Source: Clostridiales bacterium
Lineage (GTDB): Bacteria > Bacillota > Clostridia > Christensenellales > Aristaeellaceae
DNA length: 64,000 bases
Assembly: GCA_012523405.1 (NCBI GenBank)
Contig: JAAYIN010000050.1
Span: 1-64,000, forward strand
Direction: 5' to 3'
The position numbers and the translations under genes were made by a program. Below, piece by piece: positions 18,106 to 26,216 of the stretch. Positions within the stretch are counted from its first letter, which is position 1. Each line of letters opens with the position of its first letter. The notes under the pieces were generated by a model that searched no databases, was not told where the DNA came from, and was given only the letters and a program-made list of their open reading frames with translations.

Positions 18106-19712
18106 CCATAAATCCGACGGTAATCTGTTGGTTTGATTCCTGTTTCTTTTTTGAATAGCTTAGAGAAGTATTTCTCGTCCAAATATCCAACCTGCAATGC
18201 AATCTTTTTCACAGGTAGGTTTGTTTTGGCGAGCAAACGCTCCGATTCCTTCAAGCGAAACTGCGTTAAATAGTCATTGAATCCAATATTCATTTCGCTT
18301 TTGAAAAGCTTGCTGAGATAGGTTTCCGATACGCCGACCGCCTCCGCTACATCGCGAAGCGCAATCTGATCGCGGAAATGCTCCTGAATGTACTGCACTG
18401 CAACGATGATGGGCTTCCCTTTTTTCTCCTTTAAGCCCTGCAATTCTTCCTCAATGTGGCGCACGAGCATCAAATAGAGATTTTCAACCAATTTCACATA
18501 GTTTCGAGCGTTCAGATAGGCGTAATAGTAGTTTTCACGGAAGCGCTCTTTCTTTTCCTGAGGCACATAGAGGAGCAATTTATCCTCTAAATGATAGAAG
18601 GATTTTTGAAGCACACCTGGAAAAACATCATTTCTCTCGCTTACTGCTTTGCTAAGCTCTGCAAATGTTTTTCCCAGTGCCTCAATCCGAAAATACCTGA
18701 CGCTATCCACGATCGAATCAAGATAGGCTAGTACTTTGGGAGAATTGAGTGAAATGCGGGGCAGTTGTTCAATCTGCTTGAACTCCATGATGCCGTTGCC
18801 GGCGGTCATGAGGCGACCCCACTCAGCGCAAAGAGCTTCTGAGAGAATCTTGGACAATTCGCTAAAATCACTGGTCTCGCTGCTGATGCCGAAATTCAGC
18901 TTCATTTCACCATATACTTCCCGCAGATCCAATATGTAATAGTAGAGCGCTTTGATTGCTAGCCGAACAGATTCTCGCTGCTCGGGTTGGTAATTAAAGA
19001 TCAGCACATATCCCATAAACGTGCGGTTGTAATACACCTGCATCTGATGAGTCAGGTTCTCTTCGATAAAGTGTTCTATTTTTTGATTACCCAATGAATT
19101 GGCTTCCTCAAACATAGCATTGAGGCTGGATACAATACACAACGCGAGAAAACATCCATGCGAAATATCCATGCCAAGCATTTCGTTGCAGGCATCAATA
19201 GAACACAGATGCGGTGAATTTCCCTTTTCCCACATGCCATTGAGCAGCGGTTCCCAGAATTTCTCCCGCAATAATAGCTGCCTCATTGGCTCGAGATCGG
19301 ATAGGGTTGTCATATTCAGTTGCTCTTGTCGCTGGGCGTCGATGTTTAGGCAAACCTTCTCAAGCACTTGATTGAGCTGTTCTTCTTCGATGGGTTTCAG
19401 CAGATAATCCACCACATTGAGCTGAACCGCGCTGCGGGCATACTCAAAATGACGATAGCCTGAAATCAGCACGAAGAAAGGGTTGACCTCTGCTTGGCGC
19501 ACCCTTTTGATAAGCTCAAGCCCGTCAAAAACAGGCATCTTAATGTCTGACAGAACTAAGTCCGGTTTGAGTTGACATATGCAGTCATACGCATCCTGAC
19601 CCGTGGTGCATTCTGCGACGATTTCAATGCCCAAGGTATCCCAATGACCAAGCTGCTTGATAAGTTGTATGATTTTTGGTTCATCATCGGCAATGATCAC
19701 TGTATACTTCAT
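18102..19712 (-). CDS. Response regulator with AraC-type DNA-binding domain (YesN-like)
   Basis: A 536-residue regulator. An N-terminal receiver domain (1-120) has the phosphorylation site Asp56 in LVLSDIKMP. A long middle region of unknown fold follows (about 150-420). The C-terminal AraC double helix-turn-helix (about 435-536) contains RDVAEAVGVSETYLSKLF and KKIALQVGYLDEKYFSKLFKKETG. It pairs with the overlapping kinase gene. RBS GAGGTG precedes ATG 19712, only 25 bases after the lpdD stop, so it may be co-transcribed with the decarboxylase genes. The likely target is the promoter of the RbsB-type gene. Confidence 0.9.
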   Translation of the reverse strand: MKYTVIIADDEPKIIQLIKQLGHWDTLGIEIVAECTTGQDAYDCICQLKPDLVLSDIKMPVFDGLELIKRVRQAEVNPFFVLISGYRHFEYARSAVQLNVVDYLLKPIEEEQLNQVLEKVCLNIDAQRQEQLNMTTLSDLEPMRQLLLREKFWEPLLNGMWEKGNSPHLCSIDACNEMLGMDISHGCFLALCIVSSLNAMFEEANSLGNQKIEHFIEENLTHQMQVYYNRTFMGYVLIFNYQPEQRESVRLAIKALYYYILDLREVYGEMKLNFGISSETSDFSELSKILSEALCAEWGRLMTAGNGIMEFKQIEQLPRISLNSPKVLAYLDSIVDSVRYFRIEALGKTFAELSKAVSERNDVFPGVLQKSFYHLEDKLLLYVPQEKKERFRENYYYAYLNARNYVKLVENLYLMLVRHIEEELQGLKEKKGKPIIVAVQYIQEHFRDQIALRDVAEAVGVSETYLSKLFKSEMNIGFNDYLTQFRLKESERLLAKTNLPVKKIALQVGYLDEKYFSKLFKKETGIKPTDYRRIYG

Positions 19713-19737
19713 AATGTATCACCTCATAATTTACATT

Positions 19738-20079
19738 CTAGCATAACATGACGGACGCTTCAATCTCTCCGAGCAAAAGGGTGCATGCGTTCAAAATCTG
19801 AGCGATTTGCGCTGGGCTCGCGTGATCATAATGGATGCCGCAGCGAACCGTGACAGGCTGCTGCGATGCTTTTGCAAGCGCTACTGCCCAAGACTCGGAT
19901 AACATGGCTTCCTTATGCCCGGCGCGTTCCATGGTTTGATGCGTGCTATTTGATTCTGCGAAGGTAACAGCACCTACATGGCTGCTGTCTCCGCCCAAAA
20001 GACTGACATCAAGCCCCTCGTCCAGCTGCAAAACGGTTGCGGTAATGCTGCGGTCAAGAACGGTGATGGTTTTGGTCAT
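19738..20079 (-). CDS. lpdD: LpdD-like UbiD-associated subunit
   Basis: A 113-residue protein resembling the small third component (LpdD/BsdD, gallate decarboxylase subunit D) that accompanies UbiD- and UbiX-type genes in Firmicutes. It begins inside the UbiX stop (ATGA), so the two are translationally coupled. The Gly-rich LLGGDSSHVGAVT stretch and conserved GHKE are visible. LpdD proteins have been described as assisting prenylated flavin transfer or decarboxylase activity. No catalytic residues can be assigned. Identification rests on size, gene order and overall resemblance. Confidence 0.7.
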   Translation of the reverse strand: MTKTITVLDRSITATVLQLDEGLDVSLLGGDSSHVGAVTFAESNSTHQTMERAGHKEAMLSESWAVALAKASQQPVTVRCGIHYDHASPAQIAQILNACTLLLGEIEASVMLC

Positions 20080-20645
20080 TTCATTCCCTCCCAGCGGATG
20101 AATGTTTCTGGCGCGTATCCCAGTTGATCCAGAATCTTGCCGACCATATGGTTTGTCATGTCCTCGATGGTTTGAGGACTGCTGTAGTAACTGAGCATGG
20201 GCGGCAGAATTCTAACGCCCATTTGGCTCAGATCAAGCAAATTCCGAAGATGAATCTGAGAAAGAGGGCTTTCTCGTGGCACTAAAATCAGCTTTCTGCC
20301 TTCCTTTAGCACGACATCCGCAGCTCGAAGCAGCAGATTATCACTATAGCCGCTATGGATGCCTGCGACTGTTTTCATGCTTGCAGGGGCAACCACCATA
20401 CCGCAGGCGGTGAACGTTCCCGAAGCGAGCGCAGCACCGATATTGCTGTTATCATAAGTTACATCCGCAAGCTTGGATGCATCCTCCAAGTTCATTCCGC
20501 ATTCCTGTGAAAGCGTCATCTCTCCGCCCTTGGTGACCACCAAATGCGTTTGGACGGGCATGCTTTGCAGGGCTTTAAGCAATGCTACGGCAATGGGCGC
20601 GCCGGAAGCCCCAGAAATACCGATGATCAGTCGTTTTTCAACCAT
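20076..20645 (-). CDS. ubiX: UbiX-type flavin prenyltransferase
   Basis: A 189-residue flavoprotein. The family makes prenylated FMN from FMN and dimethylallyl phosphate, the cofactor of UbiD decarboxylases. The N-terminal IIGISGASGAPIAVALLKAL is the FMN-binding start. CGMVVAPASMKTVAGIHSGYSDNLLLRAADV and LVPRESPLSQIHLRN follow, both close to family consensus. ATG 20645 starts inside the end of the ubiD-type gene and has GGAGG 13 bases upstream. The gene is placed between its client decarboxylase and LpdD, as in bsdBCD-like loci. Confidence 0.92.
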   Translation of the reverse strand: MVEKRLIIGISGASGAPIAVALLKALQSMPVQTHLVVTKGGEMTLSQECGMNLEDASKLADVTYDNSNIGAALASGTFTACGMVVAPASMKTVAGIHSGYSDNLLLRAADVVLKEGRKLILVPRESPLSQIHLRNLLDLSQMGVRILPPMLSYYSSPQTIEDMTNHMVGKILDQLGYAPETFIRWEGMK

Positions 20646-22093
20646 TTGGTGTAATCCACCTCCAAAAACTGAGAACGCTTGAATTGTGATTTCAAGTGAA
20701 AGGGTACAGTGCAGTCGTAGATTGTTTTGCATGAAATACCGACATGTGAAATGCTAGGGCTATATTCTGGGCAGGAACTTGGGTCGAGCGGATGGCACCT
20801 AACACCTGGAATTGTGATGATATCACGGTCCCCTTGAAATCTGGTATTCATCGCCCAAAGCACATCATCCGTATCAAAAATATCCACATCCTCATCCACC
20901 AAAATGACGTGCTTGAGTTCTGGGAAAGACGAGAATGCTAAAAGAGCCGCTTGTCTCTGCTTGCCTTCGTCGGTGGGTACGGACTTTTTGCATTGCACAA
21001 TTGCCATGTACTTCCCGCCGCCTGATGGATGCGCATATACGTTGGTGATTTTCCCAGGCATGGCTTTTTCAAGCATATTGAGAATGGATGCTTCAGTAGG
21101 GATGCCCGCCATGGACACATGCTCGCCTGAGGGACCGATGCAGGTTTGCAAAATAGGGCTCTTGCGGTGCGTAACCGCCTTTACGCGAATTTCCCAGCAG
21201 ACACTGCTGGCGGCACCTGTATATCCAGGGAATTCAGGCATGGCGTAGCCTGTATGCGAATGCTTATCCTCTTGAATGCGATGTCCCGTAATGATTTCGC
21301 CTTCGATGACGAACTCTGCATTGGCTATGCAGTTCTCCTTGACAGAGACGCAGGGAGCTAATTCCACAGCTTTTCCGCGGACAGCACCTGCGATGGATAG
21401 CTCGTTGAAACCAAGGGGGGTGGTAGGAGGCTCAAAGCATGAGGCGATTTCAATGGCAGGGTCGACGCCGATCGATATGGAGATGGGCAGAGTTTGTCCT
21501 AATTCCTCTGCGCGTTCAGCCATGGCGCCGATATGACGTGAACCGGGTTGCAGGAACACGGACAATTCATCAGGACCTTGCAGGCATAGACGATGTATGG
21601 TTACATCGGACAACTGCGTATCAGGATGAGTCGCGTAGCACATGCCCATGGTAATGTAGGGACCTGCATCCTGCGGCGTGTTCTTGGGCGCAGGGACAAT
21701 TTCGCGTATGTCAAAGCCCGCATCGGTTGCCAGATGGACAACCTCTTGGCATTGAGGTTTTTGAGTGATCACCACAGGATCAATTGGATTTCGCGCAGAG
21801 TCGCACAGAAGGCGGCCTAAGTCCTCCTTGGGGCAGTCCAGCAACGCAGCAACACGACTGCGTGAACCTACTACGCCAATGGCGACCTTCACATCTGAAA
21901 ACCCATTAACGTTTTCAAATAACATGGCAGGACCGTTGATATTTGTCGGGCGCTGGACTGTGCCGCCTGCACCGATATAGCGATATACCCCCGATAGCTC
22001 TGCTTCGGGATCTACGGCAACTGTGGTTTCCAGCAACATTTTATTCTCACGCAGCAAGTTAAGTGCGCTGCGCAGGTCATGTACTTGAGCCAT
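20627..22093 (-). CDS. ubiD: UbiD-family decarboxylase (hydroxybenzoate/gallate type)
   Basis: A 488-residue UbiD-type decarboxylase, using prenyl-FMN to decarboxylate aromatic or unsaturated acids reversibly. Visible family segments include DPVVITQKPQCQEVVH, APKNTPQDAGPYITMG, GEIITGHRIQEDKHSHTGYAMPEFPGYTGA and VDEDVDIFDTDDVLWAMNTR. The order ubiD-ubiX-lpdD with a divergent LysR gene matches the phenolic-acid decarboxylase loci bsdBCD and lpdBCD. A hydroxybenzoate substrate (for example gallate, protocatechuate or 4-hydroxybenzoate) is therefore likely but not proven. ATG 22093 has GAGGTG 8 bases upstream and is preferred over the in-frame ATG at 22108. Confidence 0.9.
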   Translation of the reverse strand: MAQVHDLRSALNLLRENKMLLETTVAVDPEAELSGVYRYIGAGGTVQRPTNINGPAMLFENVNGFSDVKVAIGVVGSRSRVAALLDCPKEDLGRLLCDSARNPIDPVVITQKPQCQEVVHLATDAGFDIREIVPAPKNTPQDAGPYITMGMCYATHPDTQLSDVTIHRLCLQGPDELSVFLQPGSRHIGAMAERAEELGQTLPISISIGVDPAIEIASCFEPPTTPLGFNELSIAGAVRGKAVELAPCVSVKENCIANAEFVIEGEIITGHRIQEDKHSHTGYAMPEFPGYTGAASSVCWEIRVKAVTHRKSPILQTCIGPSGEHVSMAGIPTEASILNMLEKAMPGKITNVYAHPSGGGKYMAIVQCKKSVPTDEGKQRQAALLAFSSFPELKHVILVDEDVDIFDTDDVLWAMNTRFQGDRDIITIPGVRCHPLDPSSCPEYSPSISHVGISCKTIYDCTVPFHLKSQFKRSQFLEVDYTKWLKND

Positions 22094-22193
22094 TCTATTG
22101 CACCTCATTCTTTTATTTTGGAGCTTTTATGTGTCGCGACTTCGCGATTTTATTCACAAATGGTTTGATTGATAAAGAGTCTCCATTGATTTG

Positions 22194-22222
22194 ATTATAG
22201 AATGATCCCATATGCGTAGCAA
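22194..22222 (-). promoter_or_regulatory. Sigma-A promoter of ubiD operon
   Basis: On the minus strand TTGCTA (22222-22217), a 17-bp spacer and perfect TATAAT (22199-22194). The leader to the ATG is about 95 bases. Confidence 0.75.
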
Positions 22223-22238
22223 TTCGATAATACAAGAA

Positions 22239-22261
22239 ACACATTCCAAAACGGAATGTGT
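22239..22261. promoter_or_regulatory. Probable LysR-type operator between divergent promoters
   Basis: A perfect 9-bp inverted repeat, ACACATTCC and GGAATGTGT, with a 5-base spacer AAAAC. It lies between the -35 boxes of the ubiD and lysR promoters, the usual place for a LysR regulatory binding site. Confidence 0.7.
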
Positions 22262-22302
22262 TTGCATGGGCGCAAAACCATTGAAAAGTTATCAATTACG
22301 TG

Positions 22303-22330
22303 TTGACACATAAACAAAAAGAACTACACT
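22303..22330 (+). promoter_or_regulatory. Sigma-A promoter of lysR-type gene
   Basis: TTGACA (22303-22308), 16-bp spacer, TACACT (22325-22330), about 22 bases before the GGGAGG ribosome-binding site. Confidence 0.7.
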
Positions 22331-22358
22331 ATCAATAGAGCGTACGGGAGGTATTGAT

Positions 22359-23258
22359 GTGAAGCTTGAGTATATCAAAGAGTTTGTGATGCTGGCACAG
22401 CTGGGTGGTTTTCAAGAAACGGCAGACGCATTGTTCATCTCCCAGTCCACCCTCTCCAAGCATGTCAAGGCCATCGAGGGAGAATTGGGTGTCCAGCTGC
22501 TTGACCGGAGCAGCAGAAAGGCATCGCTAAATCAACATGGACAAACCTTCTTGCTGTATGCTCAGCAAATCTCTGCATTGCAGGAGCAATATACCCAAGA
22601 CATCCGAAATCAGTATTCAAACGTCAAAAGCACCGTTGTTTTAGGTACCATTCCTGTTATGGCGCAGTATCATATCACGGATATAATTGCAATGTTCAAG
22701 CAAAACGAAGAGCATCTTGCGGTTGCTATCGTTGAAGCAGATACGCTGGTTCTACTGGACATGCTGCGCAATAAAGAATGTGAGCTTGCGTTTTTGCGGA
22801 AAGGCGATATTGTTTGTGCCGAATTTGCATATATGGATTTTGCGCCCGATACATTGGTTGCAATCACATCGCAAAAGCATCCGCTGGCATCGCATTCTTC
22901 TGTTAAGCTGCAAGAGCTTCAATACGATGCGCTGCTGATGCTTGAGGAGCAAACGCTGCTCAATGACCTTTGCATGAAGGCCTGCCATCAAGCGGGATTT
23001 ACGCCTAACGTAGCCTTTAGCGGACATCGAACAGACAACATCATTGACCTTGCAGCCAAAGGCTTAGGTGTCGGTCTTCTGATGAAAAAACAGGTCACCT
23101 TTCACAATCGCAATGACATTGCCATGCTGGAAATCATCCCTGTGATCCACTCGGATATTTGCCTTTGCTATTTGAAAGATGTACGGCTATCTGATGCGGC
23201 GATGCATTTCATACATTGTGTGGAACGATTAAAAATGAATGATAGAGTCGGAATATGA
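22359..23258 (+). CDS. LysR-family regulator of the decarboxylase operon
   Basis: A 299-residue LysR-type regulator. The N-terminal winged helix (residues 1-60, GGFQETADALFISQSTLSKH) is followed by a substrate-binding domain starting near 90. The start is GTG 22359 after GGGAGG; the nearby ATG is out of frame. It is divergent from ubiD-ubiX-lpdD, as the LysR regulator bsdA is from bsdBCD in Bacillus, so induction by a phenolic acid is the natural hypothesis. The gene ends inside the left arm of the palindrome-rich element that follows. Confidence 0.9.
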   Translation: MKLEYIKEFVMLAQLGGFQETADALFISQSTLSKHVKAIEGELGVQLLDRSSRKASLNQHGQTFLLYAQQISALQEQYTQDIRNQYSNVKSTVVLGTIPVMAQYHITDIIAMFKQNEEHLAVAIVEADTLVLLDMLRNKECELAFLRKGDIVCAEFAYMDFAPDTLVAITSQKHPLASHSSVKLQELQYDALLMLEEQTLLNDLCMKACHQAGFTPNVAFSGHRTDNIIDLAAKGLGVGLLMKKQVTFHNRNDIAMLEIIPVIHSDICLCYLKDVRLSDAAMHFIHCVERLKMNDRVGI

Positions 23259-23552
23259 AAACAGGCGAGCGTTACAGCCTGTCGAAAAATCCCTGGTGGT
23301 ATCGGAGGGGCGAAAAATCAACGAGCGAAGCTCCTCTGATCAACAATCCGAAAGCAGCGGGGCTTCGCCCGTCGATTGTGCGGTGCTTTGGGGACCTTGC
23401 GTAGCAAGGGTTCCCTACGCAAATCCCTGACCGTGAGCGAACAAGGGATTTGTGCAAAATAAGAGGGCGACAGCCCCGGCGAAAAAGATCGCGCTAGCGA
23501 GCTTTTTTGACGCACTGCGTTATCCATAAGGATAATGTTCGCCTGTTTTCAT
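23255..23552. repeat. Palindrome-packed element bounded by 14-bp inverted repeats
   Basis: A 298-bp segment framed by ATGAAAACAGGCGA (23255-23268) and its exact complement (23539-23552). Inside are many short hairpins: ACAGGC/GCCTGT (23261-23282), ACAATC/GATTGT (23343-23348/23374-23379), CCTTGC/GCAAGG (23395-23409), CAAATCCCT/AGGGATTTG (23420-23428/23444-23452), AAAAAG-A-TCGC/GCGA-G-CTTTTT (23482-23507) and TTATCC/GGATAA (23520-23535). It has no plausible gene. It could be a miniature mobile or REP-type element, or a structured RNA; its copy number elsewhere is unknown. Confidence 0.65.
23482..23508. terminator. Terminator-like hairpin inside the palindromic element
   Basis: A nearly perfect stem AAAAAG-A-TCGC, loop GCTA, GCGA-G-CTTTTT, ending in T6. 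The A and T tracts on either side let it serve both the lysR-type and the convergent msrAB gene. Confidence 0.6.
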
Positions 23553-23578
23553 GTGGTGCTAATGGCAGTGCTACAAGT

Positions 23579-24535
23579 TTACTGTGCAGCGTCCTTTAGG
23601 TATCCATAGCCTGCTGCCTCCATTTGATCGTAAGGAATGAACTGTAGGGAGGCGCTATTGATGCAGAAACGCACTTCGGTTGGCGATTCGTTTTCGCCGT
23701 AAAACACATGTCCCAAATGGCTGTCGCCTGCACGGCTGCGCACCTCTGTGCGGTTCATGCTGTGGGAGGTATCCTGCTTGTATACAATCACATTTGGGTC
23801 AATCGGTTCGGAAAAGGATGGCCAACCACAGCCACTGTCAAACTTCTTCGAGGAACTAAAAAGAGGCTCGCTGGTCGCAATATCCACATAGATACCGCGC
23901 TTGTGACTATCCCAATAAGCATTTTGATGCGGGCGCTCAGTGCTGCCGTTTTGCGTTACGTCATATTGCTCTTTGGTAAGGCGTTGCTTCAAAACCTCAT
24001 GTGCCGGGCGCTTGTAATGCCCTGGGTCAATTGTTCCTTTGGCAAGCATAGCTATTTCCTTCAGGGGGATATGGCAATAACCATTAGGGTTCTTATCAAG
24101 ATAGTTTTGATGATATTCCTCTGCATCATAAAACTTCGTCAGCGGAGCAATTTCCACATGGAATGTAGCACAGCGATGTTTCTCAACCTGCGTGATGCGG
24201 TCAATAATTTCCTTGCTTTCATCATCTGTATAGTAGATGCCCGCCTGATATTGTGTACCGATATCATTGCCTTGACGGTTGATCAATGTGGGATCGATGA
24301 CGGCAAAATATGCAAAGAGGATGGCGTCAAGGCTGATGCGATCAGCGTCGTAGGTAACCCGTACGGTTTCACGATAACCCGACTCGCCTTTGCAAACCTC
24401 TTGATAATTCGGATCATCCGTATGCCCGTTGGCATAGCCGCTCATCACATCAATCACGCCTGATAAAGACTTCATGAGCTTCTCCATACCCCAGAAGCAT
24501 CCTCCCGCAAGCCAAATTGTCTTTTTGTTGATCAT
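23579..24535 (-). CDS. msrAB: Fused methionine sulfoxide reductase MsrA-MsrB
   Basis: A 318-residue two-domain repair enzyme. The N-terminal MsrA domain (1-160) carries the catalytic Cys13 in GGCFWGMEK and reduces S-sulfoxides. The C-terminal MsrB domain (about 180-310) has GCGWPSF, RSRAGDSHLGHVF and the catalytic Cys in RFCINSASLQF, and reduces R-sulfoxides. There is no signal peptide, so it works on cytoplasmic proteins or free methionine sulfoxide. ATG 24535 follows GAAAGGA. The gene stands alone; I did not find a convincing promoter in the 24536-24787 stretch upstream. Confidence 0.95.
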   Translation of the reverse strand: MINKKTIWLAGGCFWGMEKLMKSLSGVIDVMSGYANGHTDDPNYQEVCKGESGYRETVRVTYDADRISLDAILFAYFAVIDPTLINRQGNDIGTQYQAGIYYTDDESKEIIDRITQVEKHRCATFHVEIAPLTKFYDAEEYHQNYLDKNPNGYCHIPLKEIAMLAKGTIDPGHYKRPAHEVLKQRLTKEQYDVTQNGSTERPHQNAYWDSHKRGIYVDIATSEPLFSSSKKFDSGCGWPSFSEPIDPNVIVYKQDTSHSMNRTEVRSRAGDSHLGHVFYGENESPTEVRFCINSASLQFIPYDQMEAAGYGYLKDAAQ

Positions 24536-24787
24536 GTTTTTTGGTTCCTTTCAAAAGTTGATGCCTCAACGGAAGCTTATGATCTATGTTAACCCGACGA
24601 TAAAGAATTCAACCGATCGAGTAACGCTTTTGATCGCTTTGATGGCGTGAGTTTGCTTAGTATACAGCAGCTGATGGGCAATCAAGGTGAACGCTTCCAA
24701 GAAAAATCATATAAACGGAGACTGCGCGCAGCGCTTATCTGCTATTCTATGGTCAAGGCATTTAAATGTCAATATTCCCATGATGAA
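24536..24787. other. Intergenic stretch without recognised features
   Basis: Between the divergently unrelated msrAB start and the MFS terminator I see no convincing gene, promoter with both boxes, or repeat. A short open frame here runs through the terminator and is not credible. Confidence 0.5.
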
Positions 24788-24829
24788 AAACCTCTCCCTA
24801 TAGGCGATTGTGCCTGTAGGGAGAGGTTT
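24788..24829 (-). terminator. Terminator of the MFS exporter gene
   Basis: A perfect 13-bp stem (24788-24800/24817-24829) with an inner AGGC/GCCT hairpin. On the minus strand the 3' arm runs straight into T5, the expected form for the gene ending at 24871. Confidence 0.85.
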
Positions 24830-24870
24830 GATCATAGCATAGAATCTGTAGCAAGCGAGCTTCATCTCAA

Positions 24871-26124
24871 TTATGCAGTGACAGAATTCGCCTCGGGTTT
24901 CGCTGTGACAAAGTTATATAGTTTCTTGACGCCAAAGCGTTTGGGCAGAATCAAGAACAAAATAGCGACAAGGTAGAAGCCTTGGAAGCCAATTTGGATC
25001 GTCCAGTAGGGGAATACTTCGCCCAGTGCACCAACCAATAGTCCGCCAACAAATGTGGCGGCGGAGGTCATGATGGAGAAGAGTGCATTTACCTTTGCTC
25101 GCTGCGTGGCGGGCACTCGTGCCTGTATGGAGCTTGAGCGAATATTAGCGCTGTTCATGCCTAGAATGCCTAGAATAAAACGGGTAGCGCATAGAAAACC
25201 GAAGGGCATGAGGTATAGCGGGCCTTCCAGTAGGATAAAGCAGAAATAGACAAAGATAGCAATCATAAAACGCTTGTTGTCGGGTATTTTAATCACATAA
25301 TGGAGCAGCCCACCCACCAGATAGCCTGCGCTGCGGATGGAAAGCATCAGGGCGTAATGGTCATTTGTCAGAAGCGGGTTGGTATTGAAATACGGATACA
25401 TCAGCACCGAGGTGGAGCAATCCGACAGCATGATGAGCGTAAATGCGAAATATACGGCTAGTATCGCTTTATCTTCGCGTAGATAGCGGAAAGCGCTGGC
25501 TAAGTCTTGCCCATATTCTTTAATAGAAGTCTTTTTTGCCTTGATAAACGCAAAGTCTACCTTGATACGGCTTTCCAATGCTGCGTCAATCAATGTCGTG
25601 ATTCCGTAGGCGATGAGGATGATCGGCATGCCGAACTTATCAAACAAGAATAACGCAACGGGTGAAAACAGCACGGAACACAGCGGGTATATGACGTTGA
25701 TTACGGCATATCCGCGCATATAATGTTCTTTCTCCATAATCTGAGGAATGACGCTGCTAGATGCAATCTGCGATATCACGCCAAAGCAGGAAAGAAGCAA
25801 AGAGAACACGAGATACAGCGTGTAGTTAAAGCCCCAGAAAATGGTGATAATCGCCGTTGCGAAGAAGAGTATGGCGAGGATGATTTCGTTGCGTACCAAC
25901 ACCTTCAATGGATTGCGCCTATCTACAATAGGACCGATGATCAAGGGTAGAATAATACGCGGAATAATAGATAGAGCACCGAATACTGCTGTTAACATGG
26001 TAGAGCCGGTCTGCTGGAATACCACAACGCCGAGTGCAACTGTTAAACCAACATCACCTGCGGCGGAAATAACCATGCCGACCACGGCGAGGATAAAATT
26101 CCTGTTCCATAGTTTACTTTTCAT
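24871..26124 (-). CDS. MFS transporter, probable drug exporter
   Basis: A 417-residue major facilitator with 12 predicted membrane helices; the first starts at NFILAVVGMVISAAGDVGL. The loop 2-3 motif is PLIIGPIVDRRNPLKVL. It resembles the macrolide-efflux branch found in Firmicutes. ATG 26124 is chosen for GGAGGTGA upstream; the frame is open 30 codons further without one. It lies 92 bases downstream of an HTH-TPR regulator, and a palindrome covers its -10 box, so it is probably controlled by that regulator. Substrate unknown. Confidence 0.8.
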   Translation of the reverse strand: MKSKLWNRNFILAVVGMVISAAGDVGLTVALGVVVFQQTGSTMLTAVFGALSIIPRIILPLIIGPIVDRRNPLKVLVRNEIILAILFFATAIITIFWGFNYTLYLVFSLLLSCFGVISQIASSSVIPQIMEKEHYMRGYAVINVIYPLCSVLFSPVALFLFDKFGMPIILIAYGITTLIDAALESRIKVDFAFIKAKKTSIKEYGQDLASAFRYLREDKAILAVYFAFTLIMLSDCSTSVLMYPYFNTNPLLTNDHYALMLSIRSAGYLVGGLLHYVIKIPDNKRFMIAIFVYFCFILLEGPLYLMPFGFLCATRFILGILGMNSANIRSSSIQARVPATQRAKVNALFSIMTSAATFVGGLLVGALGEVFPYWTIQIGFQGFYLVAILFLILPKRFGVKKLYNFVTAKPEANSVTA

Positions 26125-26140
26125 ACTATGTTCACCTCCA

Positions 26141-26155
26141 AAGGTATTATACCTT
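26141..26155. promoter_or_regulatory. Palindrome over the -10 box of the MFS gene
   Basis: AAGGTAT-T-ATACCTT is a perfect 15-base dyad, and its centre contains TATAAT on the minus strand (26151-26146). No good -35 box is visible 17 bases upstream (TTCATT at best), as expected for a promoter needing an activator or held by a repressor. Confidence 0.55.
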
Positions 26156-26216
26156 GGCAGTGTGATCAAATGAAAGGGGGTAGTTGTGGGAAAGTAAGCG
26201 GGATCTAACAGCAATT

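Noticed and set aside
23255-23552. The hairpin cluster as a CRISPR array
   Set aside because: The palindromes differ from one another and there are no equal-length direct repeats or spacers, and no cas genes.
23708-24463. 251-codon open frame antisense to msrAB
   Set aside because: The opposite strand encodes a complete MsrA-MsrB with all catalytic motifs; the antisense frame shows no family pattern.
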